64,000 bases of DNA from assembly GCA_009667805.1 (NCBI GenBank), contig CM019063.1, positions 55,226,881 to 55,290,880 on the forward strand. The letters run 5' to 3'. How positions within the stretch are numbered: position 1 is the stretch's first letter; every line of letters starts with the position of its first letter. The DNA is from Leptobrachium leishanense. Its lineage: Eukaryota; Chordata; Amphibia; Anura; Megophryidae. Below are positions 11,095 through 20,759 of this stretch, in pieces. Position numbers and translations under genes: made by a program. The notes beneath the pieces were generated by a model, which was not told the origin of the DNA, ran no database searches, and was given only the letters and a program-made list of their open reading frames with translations.

Positions 11095-11335
11095 GCTTTC
11101 AGCGGATCGTTGGCTGTCATCGGCAGCGTTCGGTGGTCTGTTCGGTGGTCTGTTCGGTGGTGGCATTCGGCGGATCCCAATCGGTGAACTTTGGGGACCC
11201 TGCAGTCCATACTGAATTCACCGCAGGGTCGGCAAACTGAAATCGCCAAAGTACACCGAAGTGCACCGAAGTGCGTCGAATGAGAGAGCGTAGAAATTTT
11301 GCTGACATTTCGGTGCTCTCTGATTAACCCCTTAA
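11095..11335 (-). repeat. Fragment of an old hairpin-rich repeat
   Basis: Contains three TCTGTTCGGTGG copies (11129-11162) and a GGACCCTGCAGT...CACCGCAGGGTC hairpin (about 11199-11230). Both are modules of the 17.8-19.8 kb and 22-24 kb repeats. It ends near TTAACCCCTTAA (11324-11335). Confidence 0.55.
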
Positions 11336-11898
11336 GTGTAACGTTAACAATGGCCGCTGTCTGTCAACAAATACATTATCACAAACATGGAATAACTTTC
11401 CCATCCGGAACACGTTTGGGGGGAGCATACTTGGTCCCGGCTCACTAAATCCTTAAGGGTTTAATAAAGAGTAAACAGTGCTTCCGTAAAAAGGAACTTG
11501 CATGAAAAAGAAATTCTCTCCTCTCTGAATCATTAAATAGGACACGTTTTGATGAATAGCTTTAAAACGTTTCTGGAAGGAGCAGATAACCAGAAACATA
11601 TATTGGAGCACATAATTGGCTTTAATTAAAGTTTCACAGAGTGAAAAACGAAATGTGATCCACGTTTACAAACCTCCTCTATTCCACCGATGAATCAAAT
11701 TAGGCAATAGTTATTTTTTTGGGAAAATATAGCACATGTTTATAGAATTTATTGTCAGCATCAGTAATGTGCTAATGAGTGGAATATACCATGATCATGT
11801 TTTATACTCAAAATTGTAATATATACATTAGGGGTTAGATTGCATACTGATATATACAGTATATATATATATATATACACTGTATCGGATATGTAAGG
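11336..11898. other. No gene; contains an AT palindrome
   Basis: AT-rich sequence with a (TA)n-centred palindrome at about 11854-11885 (ACAGTATATAT...ATATATACACTGTA). Nothing else recognised. Confidence 0.5.
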
Positions 11899-12620
11899 TG
11901 TGACAGATCTCAGTACCTCAACAGGGTTACATCCCCCAATGCCAGTTCCTTGCTGGATCCCCCGGTGTTCTCCCCAGCAGACTCTCGTGCCTTTCTCCAG
12001 TCCTTAGCTGCAGCTTAGACGGATACACTTAGAGAGCCTTGCTAGCGGCCCCCAGAAATAAGAAGAGTCTGTAGGTTAGAATGGAACACACAGACTGAAC
12101 ACCTTTATTATATACATACAGTTCCAGGAGGGGCTAGAGACGATGGCGAATTACACCCTGCCCCCCTCAGCCTCAAGTGAACCAGACATGTTCAGACATG
12201 AATTAAACAATATGGTGGCATGTAATCACAGGCCGCGTATCAGACTGCCTGAATACATTAGATAACAGAGTGAAGTTACATAAATTAACAATTAGCGACC
12301 ACACAGTAATTATATAAACCATTGTAACAGGAATCAGATAATGTGATAATGTGCCTGACACGGCAGATTTACAAATTATTCAAATATAAACAGACATCGA
12401 CACATCCCTGAGACCAGGGTAGGCTGGGATGTTAATCCTCTCAAGAGATAACAAGATAAACATGGACCAGACAGACAGACAATAGAATTCTTGCATAATC
12501 ACAGATTACACAAACATTCTGCACATGAGAGGGCAATGAACTAATATCGATTATGGGTCTGCACCGTACAAATATGCCTTCATGCCCTGCACCCCAAGTC
12601 CAAAAGTGATTTACGTCACA
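11899..12620 (-). repeat. Probable solo LTR, 722 bp
   Basis: Begins TGTGACAG and ends CGTCACA, giving TG...CA with a short inverted repeat TGTGAC/GTCACA. The flanks TAAGG and TAGGG could be a 5-bp duplication with one mismatch. An AATAAA-type signal (TTTATT at 12105-12110) lies inside on the minus strand. No internal retroviral region is adjacent. Confidence 0.45.
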
Positions 12621-13340
12621 TAGGGGTTAACGTCAGGATAAGTGACTTTAACGTATACCCCATATTACCTTCCTAACACTAATTACGGTAAAAATCCATT
12701 TGCGCATCGGTGCTTGTGCGAGCTTGCGGGAGCTTACTCTACTTTGCGCATCCTATACTTAACAGGGGGAGCGCAATCAGTAATTAACGTTAGGATCAGT
12801 AAGGTATTACAAAGTGCTGGCGCTATTTAACGCAGCGATGACCTAAACAGATTTTTACCGTCACCCAAAAGATGGTGCTAAAGGATTCCGCTTTTGTAGA
12901 ATCATTTAACACCAGCTAACCCTCCCCACACACAATAAATCCCATACTCACCTCTCATATCACGCGAGAACGTTGGCCTGATCCGTTGCTCCCTGCCGCC
13001 GGGAACGTAGTGAGACTGGGGAACAAATAGTCCCAGGACTCTCTCTGTGATCATTCTGCGACCTTGTGCGATCTTGCAAGAGCCAGATCGCGCAGGGCTC
13101 GGGAATGGCAGGGCAACCCTCCATGGGGTCCTATGGACTACAGGAGTTGATATTTGCGGCGGTGCAGAAGCGCTACCACCAATATCATTGAGGGGAGCGC
13201 ATGGTTCTGGGACGAGGTGCTGACGTAGTGCCTGCCCCAGAATCTAACGTTAAAATAGGGACGCTACAGGGAAACCTGCAGGCGCAAGCTTTCCCCGTTA
13301 GCATCCCCATTTTAGCGCACACTAGTGAATCGGTCCCTTT
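12621..13340. other. No gene; short inverted motifs
   Basis: Nothing coding. The segment 13243-13330 contains a short palindrome (AGGGACGCTA...TAGCATCCCC) that recurs at 25985-26045, so part is a MITE-like repeat. Confidence 0.4.
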
Positions 13341-13921
13341 TGTCACGGTTCCCGGATCCCACCACGCAGTCCTTACAGCCCAACACTCCACAGAGCCCAA
13401 AAGCTACCATCAGGGTAGCCGTAGAAGAATCCCTAACTGTCTGGTCTTTAGACTTGGCCAGGTATACTAGCTAGACAGAAAGGGTTAATCAAAGACAATG
13501 TCGTAATACGAAACCAGGTCAGCAACACGGGGGTAGTCAGACGAGCCAGAATCAGGAATACAGAGTATAGAATAGTCAAATGGAATAGCCGGGTCGATAT
13601 CAGTACAGAAGAGTAGTTCAAGGAAATAGTCTAGGGCAACGGAAGGCAAAATAGTCAGTAAACAAGCAGAGGTCAATAACAGGTTAAATCACGAGAGAAT
13701 TCAGGTAAAGGAGCTCAGGTATGGAAAACCACGATCTGGCACTGCATAGAAGGAACTGTGGGTTTTTAAAGACCTTCACCAGACTGCACGCCCCTCTCAA
13801 GCCGCGCCTCATGCAGCCACCTCCCTGCCTGTCTTTATTTAAACCGGGTGTTGGTCAGCGAGCAGCATCAGACATGCTGCCTTCAAGCACACTGGAGAGG
13901 CTGGAAGCCCCCAACGTTACA
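13341..13921 (-). repeat. Solo LTR, 581 bp, perfect 5-bp target duplication
   Basis: Starts TGTCACGGTTCCCGG and ends AACGTTACA, flanked by CCTTT on both sides (13336-13340 and 13922-13926). It is highly similar over its length to the solo LTR at 46986-47557. A solo LTR is the product of recombination between the two LTRs of one retrotransposon. Orientation is uncertain. The short frames inside are not genes. Confidence 0.9.
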
Positions 13922-13926
13922 CCTTT

Positions 13927-14465
13927 ATTGGGAAATAATCACATGGACATACCGTGGTTAGCATCAGAGTTACGATTGCCGGGATTACAGGATTGCCAGT
14001 ATAAAGGCCATTCCCATTTTATAGTATTAACACCTTAAGGACAGGCAGGCATTGCCCATTGGGCGGGGGTCAACGCAGATGAGGCCTACAGGTAAGCCTC
14101 GCCAACAGGTGCAGCCGCAAGCCGCTGATTTCGGCCTGCCCTACAACTGACACACGACACGAGTCATTGGCTGCAGGTGGACAGCCTGAGGCTGTCTTTC
14201 TGCAGCCAATGGCGCGTGCGGTGCGCTGGTTGCAGGGAGGGGTCAAGCTGGCCCCATTGCAGTCATCGAGGTGTGCAAAAGGTTACCAGCATATCCTTGC
14301 ATTATTATTAAAGAAACAGACATTAGCACTGTAAATAGTTTAAAATGCGCATGTATCAGCGAGTTGCACTTTCCCTGCGTTTTCCCATCAGGTGGTTGAT
14401 AGAGATCTATTATTAAAGGTCGAGGATGTACTATTTGTGTCTGTCGTTGCCAAAGAGCCGAGGCC
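13927..14465. other. No gene recognised
   Basis: Moderately GC-rich sequence around 14040-14260 (TTGGCTGCAGGTGGACAGCC and a neighbouring inverted AGCCAATGGCGCG). No coding or repeat assignment that I can defend. Confidence 0.4.
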
Positions 14466-14580
14466 TGATGATATAGAGGAAAATCACACAATGGATGCAC
14501 CCAGCGACACATATAGAGGAAAATATTACACAATGGATGCACCCAGCGACACATAGAGGAAAATATCACACAATGGATAG
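14466..14580 (+). repeat. Short tandem repeat, about 48-bp unit, 2.5 copies
   Basis: ATAGAGGAAAATATCACACAATGG followed by ATGCACCCAGCGACAC is repeated, with small indels, three times. The minus-strand open frame across it is a repeat artefact. Confidence 0.75.
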
Positions 14581-15387
14581 GGCAGAGTCTGCCCTTTTCA
14601 GCAGTGCCTCTCTTTAACCCATTAGGTGCCGGGTCGCCAATCGGTGCCGGATCACGATTTGCTCCCGGAAGTGGCTGATATCTGGGATGTCAGCCAAGCC
14701 TCCAGGTCACCCCCACCCACTGACGTTATTGCCATATGGGCAATGACGTCAGTGGACCATTTAACCTCCTAGCTGCCAAGTGGAGCTTGGGGGATTCTTT
14801 GGATCCCGTATCTCCCGATCGATGGAAGCTAGAGGGTCATGTTTGGTATCATTGGAAAGGCCTGATCATGGCCTAAGTTTGGTGAAAAACTAAAAAATAA
14901 TATATAAAAAAAAATGTAATTTTTTTTGTCTTGGGTATAGTAAAATAAGACTTGAATTGACGTTTAAACATGATGAACATAAAATGATCAAAATGAGCTC
15001 AGCACACAAAGGTGAAATGGTTCAGCAGTAAAGGAGTTAAAATGCAAAAACATGTAAAAATTGGGTGTTTCTAAGCTCAGGACAAAATTTCGAAACTATT
15101 TATTGGCAGTTGTAGATGGGGGATTAAAGTTTGAAAAAGTGTGTTTTTTCCATTTGTTTCATCATATTTCATAGTTTTTTTATAGTAAATTATAAGACAA
15201 TGAAGACAATAATGGTATCTTTAGAAAGTCCATTTAATGGCAAAAAAAATCAGTATATAATATGCGTGGGTTGCATAAACGAGTAAGAGGAAAATTTGAC
15301 CTAAACACAAACAGCGCAGAAACGTAAAACAGCACCAGGCACTTTCAGACTGACGATCGTAAAACTGCCTTGTCACTATGGGGTTAA
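14578..15387 (+). mobile_element. TTAA-bounded element, left end truncated
   Basis: The right 430 bp aligns to 1190-1630 and 4630-5059 and ends CACTATGGGGTTAA. The left part (GGCAGAGTCTGCCC, GGTGCCGGATCACGA, GTTTGGTATCATTGGAAAGG) aligns to 57990-58240 and 49190-49260. The terminal TTAACCCCATARTGACC is missing at the left. Confidence 0.65.
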
Positions 15388-16508
15388 AACCATGAAAGTA
15401 ACATACAAAAATAGACATGTTTTAATGAAAAAGCAGCCTCACCTTTCGTGAGTCAATACAACAAAACAATTCATACTGAGATATGAAAAAACTGCATTAT
15501 ACTTAAAAACATTGAACACTAAATAGGCAACTAAACAGATAAGATCCCTGTAAAATCTGCATTGAAGCTTCCCCCGGCTGCTGCGTCCACACGCTCAGAT
15601 CATTTTATCACTATATAATGCTCACGAGTAAATTACACGGAAGATGGATGTGTCTTATAAATTAAAGTGCTCATAGATTTGTCTGTCAGGCGAGTATTGG
15701 CCGAAGCCGAACACAATATGGTGCAAAATTGAGTTGTGACAAGGAAACTTGATTGATTTGCAAAGTTGTGGTTTTCATTTAAGCCGGCAAAGCATATTTA
15801 TCTGTAACGCGGCGCGAGGAAATGCTGATATGACCTTTTCTCAAAGTTAGGGAGAAAAAAAAAAAGTGAAACGTTACTTAAAAAAAAAATATATATTCTT
15901 CTATTAAAAGTATCCGAGTCTCAGGAAATGCTGAATTTGGAATATATTCTGTGCTTTTTTTGGTGATTTATATTTTAGTCTATAGCCTTAATAACATTCG
16001 CTGCTCGTCGTGCTTTAACTATCTAAAAAGGAGCGTTTTCCCTCAAAAGCGCTTCTGAATATTCTATAAAATCGCCGCAATGTCCGTCTCTTCATGCAGA
16101 AATCTTGTTAAATTCTAGAGAATTGTCAAAAACTGTATGCTGCGCACATTTAACCGTTTCTCTACTACAGGAGCTACTCAAAGAGCACGAACTTGCCACC
16201 AAATTGTACGGTACATTTCACAGTAGCTAAAGCGCCGTCCTGAGCATCCTGGAGGCTTCTGCTGCTGGGACACATGACCTGCAGGATCTCGCCTCTCGCG
16301 AGATCCTGCAGGTCGGAGGAGTGATCGCGGAGTGAAACTGGGGACATTTTTCTTTCCCAGTCTCACTCTGCACCCGGTGGCCAGAAGCGGCGAGAACGTT
16401 AGCGATCGAGAGGTGATACGGGCGTTAAGGAGGTGATACTGTCCTAAGTTCTCTCACCCAGTCATCTTTCTGCCGTGCACTTTACAAACGTTGTTCATCA
16501 GGACACAA
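15388..16508. other. No gene; one strong hairpin
   Basis: AT-rich sequence to about 16170. A GC-rich patch holds a perfect 17-bp stem (16276-16292 with 16298-16314, GACCTGCAGGATCTCGC and its complement) around a 5-base loop. Nothing coding recognised. Confidence 0.5.
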
Positions 16509-16538
16509 ATATATATCCAGATAAAATTATGTCTCAAA

Positions 16539-16872
16539 TACGTAAAGGGAATCCACAAGGTAGAGGAAGGGAGTATATTTAAAAGGAAACAAAGTAGCAA
16601 AACAAGAGGACATAGTCTTAGATTAGAGGGGCAAAGGTTGAAAAGTAACATCAGGAAGCATTATTTTACTGAGAGGGTGGTGGATACATGGAACAGTCTT
16701 CCAGTAGAAGTGGTAGAGGCCAAAACAGTAATTGAATTTAAGCAAGCATGGGATAGGCATAAGGCTATCCTAAACAAAAGATAAATCCAGGTAAAGTATC
16801 CATGTAATTGGGCAGACTAGATGGGCCAAAAGGTTCTTATCTGCCGACATTTTTCTATGTTTCTATGTTTCT
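16539..16872 (+). pseudogene. CR1-clade LINE, 3' fragment (family A)
   Basis: Encodes the last 81 codons of the reverse transcriptase ORF (from YVKGIHKVEEGSIFKRKQ to HKAILNKR, stop at 16782-16784). The 3' UTR follows, with TTGGGCAGACTAGATGGGCC and the (TTCTATG)n tail. It matches 23208-23447 and 51906-52245. The LINE is 5'-truncated, as usual after incomplete reverse transcription. It inserted into the outer edge of the palindrome at 16878-17233, because GTCTCAAA before it and ACCACAAAC after it are contiguous in the mirror arm. Confidence 0.88.
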
Positions 16873-16877
16873 AAACC

Positions 16878-17233
16878 ACAAACAAAATTACCATAGTCCA
16901 AGAAAAAATTATGGAGTGCAGTGAAGACAATGTTCCTGTCCTTAGATCCCGGGGACAAATATCCTAGATCTTAAGAATGCTTTCTTCTTAGGGTGACCTC
17001 AGATAAAGAAGAAGAACATCATAGTGCGATCTGATGGATAATATGTAAAATCCTAAAATTATATCATATTATCCATCAGATCGCACTATGATGTTCTTCT
17101 TCTTTATCTGAGGTCACCCTAAGAAGAAAGCATTCTTCACGATCTAGGATATTTGCCCCCGGGATCTAAGGACAGGAACATTGTCTTCCCTGCACTCCAT
17201 AATTTTATCTTGGACTATGGTAATTTTGTTTGT
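16878..17233. repeat. Palindrome: ~168-bp arms, 19-bp spacer
   Basis: 16878-17045 is the reverse complement of 17065-17233 with few mismatches (for example AAGATCTAGG-type changes near 16970). It begins ACAAACAAAATTACCATAG and mirrors to CTATGGTAATTTTGTTTGT. It has no coding potential and is unrelated in sequence to the palindromes at 6898-7536 and 53324-54011. Confidence 0.9.
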
Positions 17234-17764
17234 TGTTTGAGACAGGAACCACATGTGAGTGCTTGTAGCGATCATTCCTAAGAACTTTGTCGGCGCTGCC
17301 ATATTGTGTTTGTATATATATCCAGATAATCATGGATAATAATTATATATTAATTTACTCTAATATTGCATTACGTGCACACACCAAAATACATTCCCAC
17401 ACAGAATTTAACATCAGGAATTAGAAAATAATCTTATAATAGTGACAAATTAAGTGGCTGTAATCCTGGAAGAGCCGGAAGGTCCATTTAGCAGAATGGT
17501 ATTTATCACCCTTAGGCTAACAGCAGGAAATATAATTCCAGGGTTTTCCGATTGACAGTGCTTCTGGGTGGGTGAGTAACAATTTTGGCTTTAAAGCCTT
17601 ACTTAAAATAGCAGTTTTAAAAACGAGGATTCCTAACTTCAGGATCCTTGCTCAATGACCACTTCAGTAAGCTGATGTTGTAATGAGACTTTTAGTGCTC
17701 CTATAACTCTTGAATAAAAACGCCTACTGATTGATATGACACCCAAATTAGGGGCTTATTGAGA
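17234..17764. other. No gene recognised
   Basis: Single-copy-looking AT-rich DNA to the right of the palindrome. Short frames only. Confidence 0.4.
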
Positions 17765-18740
17765 AAGCACCTCTATCTTGTCTGGCTCACTTTGGCGCTT
17801 TCAATTCGCCGACCCTGCTGTGAGTTCCGCATTCACCGCAGGGTCCCCAAAGTGCACCTAAGGGATTCGCTGAATGCCGCTAATCAACCGGCTGAACGCA
17901 GCCGACGATCTGCCAAGCGCCGCCGAACAGACCATTGAACACAGCCGCAAACCACTGAACGCAGCCGTCGATCCGCCGAACAGACCATTGAACACAGCCT
18001 CAAACCACTGAACGAAGCAGACCCGCCAAGTGTAACCGAAAACCACCAAACGCAGCTGCCGATTCACCAAACAGACCACCGACCGCCTCCGATCAGTCAC
18101 CCGATCGCCACCGAACAGACCATCGAACACAGCCACAAACCGCCGAACACAGCCGATGATCCACCAAATGCTGCCAAACAGACCAACGAACGCAGATACA
18201 AATCACCAAACGCAGCCGACGATCCGCCGAACAGACCGCCAAACGCAGTCGCAAACTGCCAAATTCAGCTGTCAATCCAATAAAACTGACCACCGACCGC
18301 CTCCGATCAGTCACTGAACGCCGCCAAAAAAAGCCAATCAGCCGCCGAACAGGGGTAAAAAATTCCCAAAACTCCATTTTTAAGATACGTTCAAAACAAA
18401 AAAAAATGCATGAAAATAATAAAAAAGGTCCTATGAATAATAATAAAAAGGTCAGTTACAGGATAAAAAAAACTTGGCATTTCTAAAAAAAAAATCTGAA
18501 TCAAAAATTTTCACTGAAAAAAATCCATAAAAATGCATTAAAAAGATTAAAAGAATAAATACATAAAAATACTTTTTTCTGCAATTGAAAGGAATAAACG
18601 TTGAATAAAAAAATAATAAAAACGGGATTTTTTTTCCCATTGAAACCTATGGTATTCGCCTGATTAAACCTGTCGAATGAAAACACCAAACATCAGGGCA
18701 CTTCACTGACATTTCTCTGCTGTTCGGTGTCTCTGAATAG
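17765..18740 (+). repeat. Hairpin-rich repeat, old copy, left member of an inverted pair
   Basis: Opens with the GACCCTGCTGTG...CACCGCAGGGTCC hairpin (17811-17848). Then comes a degenerate tandem region of CCGAACAGACC and AACGCAGCCG units (17890-18340), an A-rich stretch, and the CCTATGG...CGCCTGATTAAACCTG segment (18649-18670). The order is that of the young CAGGGTTATCC copies. The three minus-strand open frames are artefacts of the stop-free unit. Confidence 0.65.
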
Positions 18741-18967
18741 ATTAACCATTGTTTCTCTAATGGGGGATTTCACTTGCAGCTCCTTTACAGTAATACAGAG
18801 GGGCAGGAGTGAGATTGGACAGAGGATTGTGTCTCTCTCCAGGTGGAACACTAATCCTACATGTAAAAATTGCAAAAAAAGGTATTATATGTTAATTTGT
18901 ATTTCTTATTGTATTACAATGCACGTTTTTGATATGGAAAGAGTTAACCTGAAAACTGGGGAACATT

Positions 18968-19830
18968 ATTGGGTTTATTCAAAGAAAGCTGAACCGTTCC
19001 CGAAATTGCACAGAATGGTGAATTTCCCCGTACGGTGCAGTTTCGGGGCCATTCGACTATTCAAAACCTGACAATTCGCCAAATATTGATGAATTGACAA
19101 TGAAATACAGTGCCTGTTCCACAGCAGTGAAATCCCCATAGAGAGAACACAGAACAGCAGAGAAATGTCAGTGAAATGCCCTGCTGTTCGGTGGTTTCAT
19201 TCGGCAGGTTTAATCAGGCGAATCCCATAGGTTACAATGTAAAACAAATCCTGTTTTTACTCAATATCTAATAAACTCTTTATTATTTTAATTTGCAGAA
19301 AAATGATTCTTTATTTACTTATTTATTTAAGATTTTTTTAGGCATTTTTGGGGATTTTTTCAGCAAATTGTTTTTGCCGATTTTTTTTAAATATCTTTTT
19401 TTCGCTGTAAAATACCTTTTTATTAATATTAATAGGACCTCATAGGTTAATTCCAGACATATTCTTCTGGTAGGTTTTTTGCAAATACCGTTTAAAATTT
19501 TGAAAGTCTCAATCGTTTTTTGTTTTATTTATCCCGTTCGTCGGCTTGTCGTTTTTTTCCGGAGGCTGGTTGGTGCTGTGTTCGGCGGATGGTCAGCTTT
19601 TTTTCGGCCTCGTTCATCGTGTTTGACAGCTTATCGGGCCGGATCCAATAATTTCGGCGATTTTGCAGCGTTGTTTTTTTTTTCGATTCGGCGGCTTTGC
19701 GGCGGATTTCACTTCGGGGACCCTGCGATGAAAGCTGAATTCACCGCAGGCTCTGGGAATTTGATTCTCTGGAGTTTGGGCTCATTTTGTGCTATTATTC
19801 TGTTACAAAACAATGGCATTCTCTGCTTTT
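18968..19830 (-). repeat. Hairpin-rich repeat, old copy, right member of an inverted pair
   Basis: Starts GGGTTTATTCAAAGAAAGCT, recognisably the degraded CAGGGTTATCCAAAGAG end. It then follows the young reversed copy (B, 23456-24357) in order: GCCATTCG.CTAT, CAATTCGCCAAAT, CAGTGAAATCCCCAT, GGTGGTTTCATTCGGCAGG, AATATCTAATAAAC, and GGGACCCTGCGATG..CACCGCAGG (19719-19752). It lies opposite to 17765-18740. Confidence 0.65.
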
Positions 19831-19839
19831 TTACAGTAA

Positions 19840-20217
19840 AATGAATGTATTGCACAGTGTGCAGATTTTAATCTCCGTCGAACCATCCCTAAAACAAATT
19901 CCTTTCATTAGTTGCAACAACAGCATCTTTAATAATAGGTTCATCAGTAAACAAAAATGAAGGTAATTAATGTTTAGTTCCTCTGGTTATGGAAACTATT
20001 CTGCTTTTGTGTAGTTTGGAATGACACTTAATTAGGACAACAATCAAATTAACTACAAAGTGTCCGACAGAAATGTCTTATTTACAAATAAAATCGTCTG
20101 GAAAACAGAAGAGAAAGTGATGTAAAAGTCCTGATTAAAATGATTCTAAGATGAGCAACAGGACAAATAATGTAAATTTGCCCATTTTAAATTTTCATGT
20201 ATTCGTTTATCCTTTAC
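19840..20217. other. No gene recognised
   Basis: AT-rich DNA with no repeat or coding signature that I can name. Confidence 0.4.
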
Positions 20218-20222
20218 ATCAG

Positions 20223-20381
20223 TGGTTCCCAACCCTGCTCCTCAGGTTCCCCTAACAGGCCAGTTTGCCAAATATCTGACGCACAGCACAGGTGATATGA
20301 TTTGCTGCTCGGTGATTGTAGGATTCAGACTGCATTTCCACAAGATGATCCTTAAAATCTGGCCTGTTAGTGGACCCTGTT
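20223..20381 (+). mobile_element. hAT MITE fragment
   Basis: CAGTGGTTCCCAACCCTGCTCCTCAGG... parallels the MITE at 7886 (CAGTGTTTCCCAAACCTGTCC), including GCAAATCATATTACCTGTGCTG-type inner sequence inverted as GCACAGCACAGGTGATATGA. The right inverted end is missing. Confidence 0.6.
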
Positions 20382-20562
20382 CTGCTTTACAGAAATGTTG
20401 CTGAAATAAAAAGTTCTAAACTCTAGATGGCGTCCCTTATCTCACACAATGTCACACGGGTTCTGTATTATCAGCATACAGGCAGAAATGGCCATTGTGT
20501 GAAGCTTGAGCGTCATGGTTCCATGCAGGAAAAGCAAAACTTAAAGCTTGGCTGTCTTGGTA

Positions 20563-20695
20563 GCAGGGCTGGATTTATAATTAGGCAGGGTAGGCATGTG
20601 CCTACAGGCACCTGCCACAAGGAGGCACCTTGCTCTTTACAAATCATTTAGCGCACTGTATCTCTGGAGCCCTAAGGGCTAGAGGGATATAATTT
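20563..20695 (+). repeat. Left half of an older host repeat split by a CR1 LINE
   Basis: TAGGCATGTGCCTACAGGCACCTGCCACAAG to CTAGAGGGATATA aligns to 6880-7655 with the palindrome removed. The right half resumes at 24440, on the far side of the LINE. Confidence 0.75.
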
Positions 20696-20759
20696 TAAAA
20701 AAACTCAGAGTGAAGAAGATAGGCAAACCTATAAGATTTGGCAGAAAGAGGCAAAGCAA

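Larger units (their letters stand above)
16509..17329. other. Insertion bounded by 16-bp direct repeats
   Basis: ATATATATCCAGATAA occurs at 16509-16524 and 17314-17329 and brackets the second palindrome plus the CR1 fragment. It could be a target duplication, but half of the motif is TA-rich, so chance is possible. Confidence 0.4.

Noticed and set aside
17858..18377. Minus-strand VCSADRRL-type protein
   Set aside because: Produced by the stop-free CCGAAC units of the old hairpin-rich repeat.
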